Shown here: in pieces, positions 13,601-24,510 of the stretch
Layout of the letters: the number at the start of each line of letters is the position of its first letter
How positions within the stretch are numbered: position 1 is the first letter of the stretch
DNA from: Marsupella aquatica
Lineage: Eukaryota; Marchantiophyta
Reading direction: 5' to 3'
DNA length: 64,000 nt
Assembly: GCA_973895155.1 (NCBI GenBank)
Contig: OZ316894.1
Coordinates: forward strand, 1,550,001-1,614,000
Notes under the pieces: generated by a model
Told to the model about the DNA's origin: nothing
What the model saw: only the letters and a program-made list of their open reading frames with translations
Databases searched by the model: none
Position numbers and translations under genes: made by a program

Positions 13601-16513
13601 CAGGTCAATCTGGAAATAATGTCTCGCAAACGAATAGGTCCATATGGGCCGTGGTTCAAGGTTACTTCATGTTGCTTTAGGAAGAAGAACTTACAGTCTC
13701 GCGTCTGTCATATACATTGTGAGGTCATCCGGCTCCTGGTCTTCAGATTCAAGTACGACTGCCTTCAACTTCGATCTCAGAATCTCAATAGCATTCAACA
13801 GCACTTGCGTTGCAGTGATCACCCCAGTGGATTCCACTGTGAAAATTACAATGTCGTCCCGACGAATTATTTCGACCAAACCTGGCTTGCCCATGGATTC
13901 CGCTTTCTTCACGACCTGGTCATCATAGTTATAGAGATCCGGATCCACCACTTTCACCTGCAATTTGGTCAGCAAGGGTTTAGAAATCATTTTTTTCTGG
14001 CTCTCGCTGTCCTTACTTTTGTGTGTTTCTTTTTGCGCTTATTTAAATATTTCAGCTTTTCGTTGGCTTTCATTGAACTAGACTAGGCCCACATTTCTGG
14101 AGAGAGCCATTTAGCACATGCAGAATAAAATTTCCCGATTGGGTATTTGCTGTTCGCAGAAACTTAACAGTGGTTGAGCATGGGAACAATACCTCTTCCG
14201 TATGTGGATCAATAGCGAACACTTTGGTTGGACAACTGTCAATCAGCTCCTTCTTTTGTGCTAGTGTTAGCGTGTTCATGAGGCCCTCGTTGATATAAAT
14301 TTCAGGTTTATAACGCATCGAGACGGTAGCTGAAGGAGACCACTTGGCGTGATCTTTTCCAATTCCTTTCCTAGCAATCGCCCGAAGCTTGAGCTCTTGG
14401 CCAGGCTTAAGCTTTGCAATCAAAATTCCTCTGCACACACATGTTTCGGTAAACAATCTCACAACTGCAAGGAAGGAGTGCAAAAGCTCATAGGCACTTC
14501 ATAACATGATTACAACGACCCAATGAGTAGAAAAAAAATGGGGCACAGAGAAACGTAAGCAAAAGCTCATAGAAGGGAATGGATAGGGCAGCTTAGAAGA
14601 CCAAGCATTGGTAGAATTTGGCCGGTCCTTGAACCATGGTGAAAAACTAGACATTTGCGAATACACATATCTGCATACCTTGACGCAGATGGGTTTGCTA
14701 GACTAGAAGAACATCATTTCGTACAATGAAGTATGATACCCATGTTAAGCAAGCAAAGAAAGATAACTTGTACAAACACGTGATGAAACTGAAAGAAAGG
14801 CCTTCATATGGACTCTCATGAAATGGATTTGCTTTACTACAGGAAGCAGCATCCAACACAAATGCGGTGCGCTACCCAAATAAAGAAATCAAAGAAAGAT
14901 TGACCGAACCAATGTGAAGGACTCGGAAGAAAGGCCCAGGATGAACAAATCAGAGACCAGAGAACATGACTGCAGGTTAGAACACTCAGGGAGAGAGGAA
15001 ACTTCAAAAGTTAGCTTGCTTCCCATCGCCATCAAACTCCTACTTAGAGAGGAGAGAGAGAGCTCACCCTTCCTTTTCTTTCGTTTCCTTGTCAGCTTTC
15101 ATACCATGCTCAAGTTCTGTGCCGTCTTCTTTATCTTCATCCATGCCGTTTTCTTCTTCGTTTTGTGTTACTTCATGTCCTGCGACATGCTCAATTTCTG
15201 TGACGTCTTCTTTATCTTCATCCATGCCGTTTTCTTCATCATTTTGTGTTACTTCATATCCTGCGACATGCTCAACTTCTGTGCCGTCTTCTTTATCTTC
15301 ATCCATGCCGTCTTCTTCTTTGTTTTGTGTCACTTCATCTCCTGCGACATGCCCAACTTCTGTGCCATTTTCTGTATCCACGTCGTTTTCTTCTTTATTT
15401 TGTGTCACTTCATCGCCTGAGACATGCTCAACTTCTGTGCCGTCTTCTTTATCTTCATCCACGCCGTTTTCTTCGTTATTTTGTGTTTCTTCATATCCTG
15501 CGACATTCTCCTTCCAGTGTTTTGGAAACGGAGGAAGAACAGGCCCAACGTCTCCATCCGACGACTGAAGGTGGTTGGTCGTCACACAGACAATCCCGTC
15601 GCCCTCGTTTTTCACATCTAAGGTGAAGACCACGCAACAGCTCGGGCAGCTGCAAAGGCAGCCAAAAATACAAAGTCACCCATATGTATTAGTTACAACG
15701 AGAACTGCTCAAATTTTCTCAACTTCGCAATTCTTGATAAGTTACACCACCTTCGCACGTTTTTTAGCACTGCAATGAATCGCATTGAAAAACGAGTTCT
15801 CCGCTGATGGCAACAATCTTTGATAGGCGACCAAGCTTTGAGAGGAACTTGTTTTCTCTGGTCATGTGAACCCTAACGCTCGCTTGTCTTCGTGGAAATC
15901 CCGTTCAGTTCATTCATTCTCTAAACCCAGTCCTGGCGGTCTAGGCGTCAACATTATCTCAATATTCTTGTTTCCGTGGAATAAGAAACCTGCCTATATA
16001 TTGGTGGGCTATTCCCCATTCCCGAAGAACCCAGAAATTGATATGCTATTCACATTTGACAAAGAATGCCTTGAGTTAAAGAAAGCTTCTAGTGATAGGA
16101 TGTTGCAAAGGAAAAGAAAATCACCTGCCATCTCCATCACAGGAGCATTCCCTCGGGAGTGGCATGTCCATAGCCTTCTGACTGGCGATGGGAATTTGCC
16201 CCAGGCGGTGGGCAATAAACTCATCATCCAGTACCGAGTCGTTGCACTCAATCTGCACCAAGTCAATGGCAAGAGTGGGTACCTCCACCAGCATGACCCT
16301 CCGGAGGGCGTTGGCGAAGCTTGGGTGGGTGTCACGCAGCTCAAATTTCAGCAAATCGTACTTCAATTCTCTAATGGTTAACGATGGCTCCCGGGCATAT
16401 GAATGCTCGTCTTGCTCCGCCTCAGGCTCGGCCTCAATCCCTTCGTCCATGGTGGCAGCTGCATTTGCTTCACCGTCTTCAACACCCCATCCATCGTTTG
16501 TGGACTGTTCCAT
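4613..16513 (-). CDS. RPB3 - multi-RRM fusion protein (28 coding exons)
   Basis: Predicted 1687-residue protein joining RNA polymerase II subunit 3 to eleven nucleolin-type RRMs. Coding exons, high to low: 16125-16513, 15068-15649, 14193-14430, 13695-13957, 13376-13475, 13124-13215, 12545-12734, 12309-12400, 11888-12131, 11621-11712, 10985-11210, 10737-10828, 9984-10281, 9738-9829, 9304-9502, 8997-9085, 8390-8699, 8131-8222, 7720-7909, 7394-7485, 6853-7090, 6537-6625, 6161-6356, 5898-5989, 5554-5734, 5296-5387, 4822-4970, 4613-4677. Every intron is GT-AG, every junction keeps phase, and the total of 5064 nt is a whole number of codons ending in TAA. The ATG at 16513 has a strong context (GAAACCATGG). 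Residues 1-491 are RPB3, about 508-1660 the RRM array, and the tail ends SFEWD. RPB3 dimerises with RPB11 to nucleate Pol II assembly; nucleolin RRM2-type modules bind RNA. The fusion rests on one junction (13695/13475). Two adjacent genes remain the alternative, but exon 5 starts in mid-sequence and has no obvious start of its own. Confidence 0.8.
4822..13475 (-). repeat. Array of eleven RRMs built from duplicated two-exon modules
   Basis: Each RRM is split the same way. A short exon of 92 nt (89 nt in two units) encodes helix 1 and strand 2 (IRxxLxxHFxxCGEIxNVRIP, ending KG). A long exon begins with the rest of RNP1 (FAYVEF or IAFVEF) and ends with the next unit's RNP2 ([10 protein letters not shown]). 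The intron therefore always cuts RNP1 after KG in phase 2, and the other intron is always phase 0. Long exons vary from 149 to 310 nt because Gly-rich linkers of different length follow a conserved V-N-x-x-G-Q. The nearest family I recognise is RRM2 of plant nucleolin (its signature is VRGFDSS with HFSKCGEV). Confidence 0.88.
13689..13697 (-). promoter_or_regulatory. Splice donor overlapping a stop codon (RPB3 / fusion switch point)
   Basis: On the minus strand the RPB3 reading frame ends AGA-CTG-TAA, while the same bases form the donor CT|GTAAGT. Splicing to the acceptor CTTGCAG at 13476-13482 removes the stop and makes CTT-GCA-AAG, continuing in frame into the RRM array. Retaining the 219-bp intron ends the protein as RPB3. 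The overlap is seen directly; its use as a switch is inference. Confidence 0.7.
13691..16513 (-). CDS. RPB3: DNA-directed RNA polymerase II subunit RPB3 (module or short isoform)
   Basis: The first four exons encode a complete RPB3. The family signature is clear: [19 protein letters not shown], then [19 protein letters not shown]. The zinc loop reads [14 protein letters not shown], with Cys123, Cys125, Cys131 and Cys134, and is split by intron 1. Exon 3 carries [17 protein letters not shown] and exon 4 [14 protein letters not shown] and FTVESTG, all typical of plant RPB3 and unlike the Pol I/III paralogue AC40. Plant RPB3 is about 320 residues; this one is 491 because exon 2 carries a 133-residue acidic repeat. 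If the intron after exon 4 is retained, translation stops at TAA 13691-13693 and gives RPB3 with a normal-looking C terminus. In plants the same subunit is shared by Pol II, IV and V. Confidence 0.88.
15106..15504 (-). repeat. Acidic 27-residue coding tandem repeat inside RPB3
   Basis: Five in-frame copies (27, 25, 27, 27 and 27 residues) of a unit built around [12 protein letters not shown], then a Met/Val-Asp-Glu-Asp-Lys-Glu-Asp stretch. They occupy residues about 179-311 of the predicted protein. The 81-bp minisatellite sits between the zinc loop and the [10 protein letters not shown] strand, where other RPB3 proteins have a variable segment of a few tens of residues. Every copy difference keeps the frame and the acidity, which suggests the protein is constrained. 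Confidence 0.9.
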
Positions 16514-18489
16514 GGTTTCGTCTCCTTCCCCCCACCCCACGGTCACACTGCCCTTTGCTCCTCACCTTTTAGGACTCGAACGAGAGCTTCTAGTGACCTC
16601 CGGCCAGAGGAGGAAGTGGATTCAACAGGCCTATTGCGACATTAGTCTGAGACTGCGAGCACCCACCTCTCCGGTCTCTGCTTTGCTTTCTACACCCTGT
16701 GCTCTCCTCCTCCGCCTCTGCATCTGTGATTCTCCACCGTCTGGAAGGACAAACGAGTTATTGCACGGAAAACAAGAGATCACAACTGCAAACCCGGATG
16801 CAAGAAATGCCAACAACACAACAAGACCCTCAGTAAAAAAGAACGCAGAACACTGAGACACACAGAGTGGAAAATTCATAAAAATACAGAGGAGGAATTA
16901 CAAAAAGATCCCACGAAGAACGAATGGAAAGAGAGAGACTTCAGGACGTTTCGGAGAAAAGGAACCCAAGATACTCTTGACCGCCCAATGAGCTTGATGC
17001 CACAGCCAAGAGAAGCTGCCTATACACAAGACTTTCTATCAGCAATTCATTAGACGTGCACTTGATGAACAGAATCAAGAAATGCTTTCGGTGGGTTCTT
17101 CTGGGTTATATCAAGGACATTTAATTCAAATTTGCATTCTGTGAAAGAGAGACAGGTCCTTCGCCCCCACACCTCCGCCCGCTGAATTGCCCGTGCACAT
17201 TGCCTAGGATTAAAGGTTATGCAGCAGTCAATGAAATCTTGGCATGGCTGATTATTGCCATTACTTTCCATGCTAGCAAAGCATTGAATAGCTCGCAGCT
17301 TATTCCACTGCCTCTTCCTACAGCTGCCTCTGTCCATGACGCCAACTTGTCACTAGCTTCATTCGAACATGTCATAGTCTCTGGTGCACCTTAAAGTGTT
17401 CACGCAGCAAATCGTCTTTCTCTGTTTCTTGGCTTCGTTTGATACCTATTGGCCTTCTTATCCTCGCCCGAATCCCACAAATGCGTGTACTTTCAATTGA
17501 ATCCGAGACTCAACTTTGCCACTGCTGTCGGATGAGTTATCTATCCAAAGATCCCAGCCAATTGGCTTTGAAAGCGAATCAAGGAATCCATCTGAATTAC
17601 AATAGCAGCCAAAGCGAACTCGTCTCTGGAACTCTGCGCCTCTTTCCTCTATGCAAGCTAAACTGAGCTGCAAAACCATGAAAACCACATTCATTCCTTT
17701 CCCAGCTTGAATGTGAGTTGGGCAGCGCAGAAATTCACTCACCAACGAATGTCGAACGGCTCTCCTTTCATCATGTATCTCATCGCCATGAGGCTGTTTC
17801 TTTCCAGTTGTTCACAGCACTCTCAGTTTGCTTCAGAATACCCAGAATGGAAACGGAAACCACTGACTATGGAATCAATGCAATCCAAACTCGCGCTCTC
17901 TTGTAACGGAACCCAAAGAATGAAAACGGAAGCCACTGATGATCGAATCAATGCAATCCAAACTCAGTGTCTTGTAACAGAACTCAAAACCAACGCACTC
18001 TGGGAATTCCGAGAAGAGTCGAGTAACAACACCTCACTAAGCAACGTTCTTCGACTGGCATTGAGTGCTACAGACTCTCTACTATATGAACTGAATGCTG
18101 ATTCCTACTCCCAATGGTGGCATGCCGAGAAGGAAGGGCAGAATGGCGGCTGCAAAGTTCAGAATAGTGATTACAGTTTGGATTGAGACTTGATGAGAGA
18201 TGGAAGGGAGTTAGGATCGGGACTTGATGATGAATGATGAGAGATGGAAAGGGAATTACCCCGCCGAATTTGGGTACCGTACTCGCAGTCTGGGTCGTTA
18301 AAATGTCCTCTCATCATAAAGAGAGGAAGTGAAGAACTTATTATTGCGGTACTGTACTTCACATTCAGTTCTTCCTCTCATGAAGTCGTGATGACTGATG
18401 AGAGCTCCACCGTATTTGACATCCTCTGTGAGTGTAGCACATTCTACCTTCAACTCTTCCTGCGGGCATTTTGCTTCCAAAAGCCCAGA
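16514..18489. other. 5' flank of RPB3-RRM gene
   Basis: No further coding exon is convincing. The first few hundred bases upstream of the ATG are pyrimidine-rich on the + strand and probably contain the 5' UTR. Around 17844-17965 a unit of about 50 bp (AATCAATGCAATCCAAACTC) occurs twice, about 74 bp apart. No clear TATA box was identified. Confidence 0.45.
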
Positions 18490-18586
18490 GATGCGGCATC
18501 CCGGAAAGTAGCGAGATTCAACACACTGGTCGACTTACTCCACCGGTAACCGCAGCGAGTCTCGCTACTTTCCGGGATGCCGCATC
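18490..18586. repeat. Perfect 27-bp inverted repeat with 43-bp loop
   Basis: Bases 18490-18516 (containing GGCATCCCGGAAAGTAGC) and 18560-18586 are exact reverse complements, separated by 43 bases. The arms do not extend further. Transcribed from either strand it would form a stable stem. It could be a small fold-back element or an sRNA source. Confidence 0.9.
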
Positions 18587-20244
18587 ACTAACCCCCATCC
18601 TGCCAATAGGAGTTGTTGCAGAATTTAAGTCATGAGGTTCTTGTAGCATAGGACCATGGAGTTGTTGCAGCCCAAACAATCTCAGCCCAAACAAGCTGGA
18701 GAAACTTTCCTATTGATGATTGTGGCTAATATGCATTTGTAGTAACAGCTCAAAAGATGGATAAAAAGTTCACCAAAACCCATTTTAACTATCATTTTTA
18801 ATGATCCATTCAACACTATCAAAGGCTTAAATTACATCCAATTTGAAAGAGATGTAAGGATCATGAGAAAACAATGCCTGGGATGCCATCTCATTTCAAG
18901 TAGCAGATCATGATGAAAAGATCTGCCCTGGGTAGATATGCCCCCACTCCATCAATCCAACTACTAAAAACAATTCGAAAACATCTGACGCTTGAGTTTT
19001 GGTCCCTCCATCCAAGTTTGTAAACATACAAGAGGAGTACTTTAATTTGGGATTCAAAATTAAAATAACTAACCCAAAAATATGGGCAAAGAACAAAGTT
19101 ATCCAAGGTGTGCCAACAAATGCTTACAACAATGGAAACATAGACCAACACTTTGTACTTCATATACACTCTCTACTGTAGTAGCTTGTGGTACTTGTTC
19201 AATAATTTGTAAGTCTTTCAGAAATAAAGCTAGTGCCAGCTTCTTACGTTACGTCACTTTACTTTAATTTTACTTGACTTTAGTAATGGATAATCAAAGG
19301 TTGGTACTTTGTGCACTGTAGTTAGGGGGACTTTCCAAAAACAATATGATGGACACTTTTTCTTTTAGACTTGGACTTCATCTCACTCGTTCTAAGTTTA
19401 GGGTGACCGGTTGTCCTTGACTGTAGAAGGCTTTTGGCGGTGTTTTCAACTTTGGTTGCCCGAGAGTCCTAAATTGCCGGCCTAAATGCATAGCAGCACA
19501 TGTAGGGAATATAATGAATGCATTCCAAGAGTATACAAGTGAACAAAAAACTTAGTATGGAATTTAATTTCTTCCACTCTTCTCAACCAGTCAGCATAGT
19601 TTTCAGCCCTGCCAACATTTTTGGAACTGGCTTTAATAACCTGGGTGCCAAATGGTTTAATTTAATTGACTATAATTGACGCAAACCTTATTACTACTAT
19701 AGTAGTCATCTGGGTCAAGCTGCTCCATTGCAGCAGTACATGAATGTGCCAACCTATATAACATAGCGTGGTCGTGAATAGTGTAATGACCTATTGTCTA
19801 GAGTGAAACCTCTAAACTGTTATTCTGAAAGAGAGCTACGGCTAGGGATGTAACTGGAAACAGGGCACAATGGTCCGCACCATTATTTATGAGCAACTTG
19901 TTTTTTTACTCCCTTACCACCAAACTAGTAAATTTTTTTAATAATGTGCCCTTAAAACCCAAATTAACTATCACCTTTGCCTGCATTTTGTATGTGGGCT
20001 GGCTGAACCAGGTTAGACTACTACCCTAGAACATATGACACATAATTGGTATGGGGACGTGTGGAGGCTTATAATTTGTCCAAGGCAATTCCTTTGACAA
20101 ATTGGCTGGGTCACTATATCAAGGGTCCTACATCATGTGCAACTTTTTTAGGTCTGGACCCCCTAACTTATAAGTGAAATTTTAATTTTTCTTGCCCTTA
20201 CTTAAATATTATGGTTATCCCTAAAAAACTTTAAGTAAAGTTTT
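18587..20244. other. Intergenic stretch, nothing recognised
   Basis: AT-rich, with short frames only. No domain, RNA gene or element terminus could be assigned. It adjoins a gypsy integrase remnant on its right and may be decayed element sequence. Confidence 0.5.
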
Positions 20245-20493
20245 GTGTTGATGTATGATAGTCAGGACCAGAAATTCCCAGGGAAGTTACATATTTGTAG
20301 GTTTGGTCCATTTCAAGTGACTTCTATTTTTGAGAATGGTTATTTGTCTTTGGCTACTCTACAGGGAGAGGAGTTTCTGACCAGAGTAAATGGATTTACA
20401 GTAAGGAAACACTATGACTTGGAGCATGTCTTGAGATATAGAGTACTCCTGGGGGTTTGCTTACTAGTCCCGGGATTATGTGTGCCCCCTTAA
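20245..20493 (+). pseudogene. Ty3/gypsy integrase C-terminal fragment
   Basis: The frame encodes LMYDSQDQKFPGKL, then FGPFQVTSIFENGYLSLATL and RVNGFTVRKHYD. This is the GPY/F module at the C terminus of Ty3/gypsy integrases (usual form: YDSxxxKFPGKL, GPYxV, NGxRLKxY). The upstream integrase core, RNase H and reverse transcriptase are not visible, so this is a truncated remnant of a polyprotein, not a working gene. Confidence 0.75.
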
Positions 20494-22275
20494 AAGTGTC
20501 TAACATGTCTGTTAGGTAGTTTTCATGCTTATTAGGGAAATTTTCTGCAAAGTTGGGAGCTAGAATAGGGTTAATTTTCCTGCACCAAGTGTGAAAGCTA
20601 ATTAACCAAGGTCTAGGAGGCTAAGGCCACTGTATTTGATTTTTAGTTAGAATTGATGTTTTAAGGGCCGGTTCATTATGCTAATAGGAAGTTAGAGAAT
20701 GAGAATCAATGGGTAGTTCTCGTTGCTTAGTTAGAATAGGTGACCAAGAGTGGACCAAAAGATGGGAACAGTTAACCTTGTGTCTGTGAGGGTCTAAAGA
20801 AGGCTAAGAAGTAATTAGAGGATTACTTAGAGTAATTAGACTTTTTTTTTTGTTTTTTTGAACAATTACTAACTTGTTAGATTTTCATTTTTTTCTAGGC
20901 TACTTCTACTTGTTAAAAATTCTGATGTTTTTCCACTCGATAGATTATAGGTAGAGGAACAGCCTGGTAAAATTTCAGGAAAAATAGAATTTGGGCTAGA
21001 AAATTAAAAATCGTGAAAATAGGTGTTTAGCAAGTTTGTGGCAAAGCTGCTTAGCCGGTTTGCCAAGAATACAAGAACGGGCACCGCCATGAGTAAAAGG
21101 AAGGCGCCTTGATGACCATTGTGAAAGACCACAAGGTCCTTATTACGGACCCCCATTAGAGGTCCTTTCCAAAATTCCTGGTTCCACAGTGCGCCACATC
21201 ATCATGGCATGTCACAAACAGGAAGGGACTTGTTTTTGGATAAAATTAACTTCTACATTCGTGTTTGTGGCAACTTTGCTGTAAAAACTAGGACGCCATG
21301 CCGTAAAAAAGAATGTAAAAAAATTGACATGCAAACTAAAAGATAAAAAGATTGAGGTAAACTGCTCCCAATAACGGTTTTATTTCCATTTTGATTTCAT
21401 TCAAAACATAAAATTTTCCTGAAAATAATTTTTGATTTGACATTGTTGAGTCAAATCATAATGAAAACTCACGTATAATATGGCGTTGGAAAGATCTTGA
21501 AGAAACGGTCGTGATGAGCTCAGAATTGTCACCATTCGATAAGAATTGAGTAAATAATTTGAAAAATAGATTTTACCCGTGATTTTGTAATCTCTAATGT
21601 GAATAGAAATTTTGCTGTACAACCCCTGAAATGTTGACCCTTTCCATGAGAATAAACCTAAAATTGATAGATTTTATCGAGTACTAAGGAGGTTATGAAC
21701 TTTAGAATTTCTTTAGTTGTTTAATGAACTTAACATTGATAGATTTAGTTGATTTCTGAGGAGATTACAAGTTTCCAATGTTCTCTAGCTTTCTAATGAG
21801 TGTGACATTGGGAGATTTTATCAAGTACTAAAGTGGTCTTAAATGCTTAAATTTTTCTAACTTTCTATCCATTCTGAATTCCACAATTGGAAATTTTTTT
21901 CCATGAAATTTTTTGTCTTAAACAATTATGCAAGGTTAGTGATTTGATGACACCGATGACTTCTCTCTCTTTGTCTATCTGCATGTAGGAATTGAAAAGT
22001 GATTACTTTCGATGCAACCTGAATGCATCTAGCATCCCTTCGATAACGTGAAGGAAATCGATCACTATTTTGCTGAAGTGGGCAATTAAGGTGCCCACAC
22101 ATTAAACAATAGTTCACATTGCAGCTTGTTTTGTGATTGATGTTAATTATGGTTGTCTTGGTAAGTTAACAATTGTTTAAAGTGTCAAACATTGACTTGT
22201 CCATTTTTGAAATTGTTTCTTAAGATTGGGAGGTCCATCTAGGCTTTCTAGATAACTGTCTCTAAAATAACATGG
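20494..22275. other. Possible 3' end of gypsy remnant, otherwise unassigned
   Basis: AT-rich sequence. It follows the integrase remnant and could contain the element's 3' LTR (a TGTCTAACATG phrase occurs near 20497), but I found no second LTR copy. Nothing else is recognised. Confidence 0.35.
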
Positions 22276-22527
22276 GGGTCCACGGATTAATTACGGTCAA
22301 GGAGGGCTCCATTGGAAGGTTCGCGTCCCATGTCTCAAACTATTGGCTCTGAACGGACTGCTCGATGGAAAATTGAACTGGAGACCAATGTTTTTGCCAG
22401 ACAAGTACATTGATCATGGCACTCTAGCAGATCAGCTGGAGAGGCAGGGCTCACAACGTCCCACATTGCAGCCACAACAATGTCTATGTTGGGCCAGGCT
22501 CATGATTCTTTGTCATGGAAGAGTTGA
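22276..22527 (+). pseudogene. DXS: 1-deoxy-D-xylulose-5-phosphate synthase C-terminal fragment
   Basis: Three short blocks in different frames match the end of DXS, the plastid enzyme that starts the MEP isoprenoid pathway: [17 protein letters not shown], then [15 protein letters not shown] with LPDKYIDHG, then [18 protein letters not shown], ending at a TGA. Frame changes occur near 22338 and 22445. Only the last exon's worth of sequence is present. The frameshifts and missing upstream domains mark a dead fragment, perhaps carried by a mobile element. Confidence 0.8.
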
Positions 22528-22529
22528 TT

Positions 22530-23389
22530 GATGGAGGATATCACTATTTTTTGTTTTGGGGTTGGAAGTGGAACATGTACATATGTCCTCTAAGTTTATT
22601 GGGCTGGATGGGAGTTTATGCTTTCAATGTTCTTTTGTCTTAATCTAATAAATAAGAAAGCAGTTGTTACGGATGATGCAATGCATCAATTAAAGAGTCA
22701 ATGAGGCAATTCATGTAGCTATATGGGGATTTAGAACCTGAACCACTTAGAACCGAAATCCTCACTTGGGAGCTTCTCAGGTCCAAGTTGCTGCAAAAAA
22801 GTGCTCTACAAAATGCTCCAGCCATACAGTCAAGCAGTGAGAACTTCCTCCAACCTTGTAGATTTATGGCTTTCAATTTCATACAAGCCTCTTCTCAAAC
22901 GTCACATGAGTTAAGCAGCCTCTATGGCTGAAGAGGAATACAGTCGTAGACTGCCAGCTATGCACAATATGGAAAGCTTCATACAATTTCAACAACATTA
23001 TCTTGCACAAAGGCACGACAAGCACCATACATCCGTCGCTATCCCATAGGCCAGTCAAAGACTCCCATTCATTCTTCATTTTGTTTTAACATTGATATTA
23101 TGATTTGATGTCCTGTCCTACTTCCTTGCAAATGCTCTTGAAGGCCGAAGGCATCCACTTTGGCTATCAATATCGAATCGAGAGTACAGTTTTGTTTGGT
23201 GCGATATTGTTGTGGGTTTTTGCCAAGTAGTGGTATGTAACGCATGGAGGATCCCGGCTTCTCTCATGACAAGTTTAAATGTTTACAATACTGGTTTCAA
23301 GCGAGGTTAAAGGTCATCAGGTTGCAAGCTCCCATTGATGACATTGGTATAATGGAAAAGTTGGAATCACAAAAAGGACTATGAAGCCT
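22530..23389. other. Intergenic stretch, nothing recognised
   Basis: No domain or RNA gene seen. It lies between the DXS fragment and the start of a dispersed repeat. Confidence 0.5.
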
Positions 23390-24510
23390 GTGGTGGACCT
23401 AGCCACCCAGTGCCCTCACCAATCCCGACACCCACGCCTAAGTGCCCCTGGTGCCCAAACACCTCCATGGAATACCTCGAGCAAGCACCTTAGTGTCCCT
23501 TGCACCACCAGCGGCCCCTCCCATACGAAGCCACGCTTATTCTCCAACACGACCGCTACTCAACGGTCCTCACAGTCTGCACAAGCAACCAAGCACCTCG
23601 GTAAGTAACCCTTCAGGATCTAGAACTCCCAAGTCTAGCATCCTAACTCAAGCTCAACAGACATTGGTAAATAGGTCAGCGATAGGTCCTCCCGATGCCA
23701 TAAGCCGGAACCAGAACCCACGCCCACTATTCGTCCAGAACAACTCCTTCCTTGGGCGTAGCCTGGGTTCCCCCTCGTACCTATCCATCACCAACTGACC
23801 GCCTTGACCCCATGACATGCTCATGGCCCAAATAGCGTAGCTTGTCCTAAAGCTTGTCCCAACACGTCTGGACCAGAATGGCCCTGACTCTAGCAACCCG
23901 TCTAGCAACCAACTTCCGATTTGCCCCACTGATGGTCTAGGGACGAAGCACCCTTGGAACTCAACCTCCATGCCTACTTGGTCTTTCCTCCCCAACGCAA
24001 GCTCCCTTGAGAGACTGAACTCAGCTTGGCTGCTATTTCGGCAGGATTTGGCAAACGGGAGTGATAACATCTGCAAACCTTGAGAACCTATGGCGTCCCC
24101 AAACCCAGATGAGCTCAAGAGTATGTAGTCCTCCTTGAGAGATTTCCAACGCACCAAAAAAATCCTCCAACGGACTTCCCTTTGGGAAGTTATCATCATT
24201 TCTGTTTGACATTTTCCTTTAGTGTCGCAATCGTCGTGGCTCACGACTTTGGCTCGCCCTTAGCCCCCAGGGAGACACCACTCCCCTCATATATGCTTTT
24301 GGAGACCTGCCACCCCTGGACCAACTTTGGTCCCTAAACTTTTGGACCCCAACCCGGACCCTATCCCACATAACTGGGGGCGTCACCAACTGGCAACGCC
24401 CATAACTTTCTCGTTAGGCGTCCGCAAGCGGAGTGCCTTAGCCCGTTGTGATCGGGCCAACCCAATGCTCATGCCTAGGCCCTCAAATTTCATTGCCGCT
24501 TGGGGCCCCC
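23390..24510. mobile_element. Dispersed repeat, copy 1 (uninterrupted)
   Basis: About 1.1 kb, GC-richer than its surroundings, aligning by eye with 43411-45006. Both copies begin GTGGTGGACCTAGCCACCCA and share phrases such as ACAACTCCTTCCTTGGGC and CATAACTTTCTCGTTAGGC. This copy preserves the unoccupied site AAGCT (23999-24003), where the other copy carries a solo LTR. The style (no coding, GC-rich, multiple copies) suggests the non-coding part of an LTR retrotransposon, but no protein domain confirms it. Confidence 0.75.

Noticed and set aside
15089-15568. Plus-strand Ser/Cys-rich repetitive frame across the minisatellite
   Set aside because: Antisense shadow of the acidic repeat in RPB3 exon 2, where splice phase and conserved flanking RPB3 blocks decide the strand.
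16511-16546. A longer RPB3 start at GTG 16546
   Set aside because: GTG is not a credible eukaryotic start here; ATG 16513 lies in an excellent context and RPB3 conservation begins after it.
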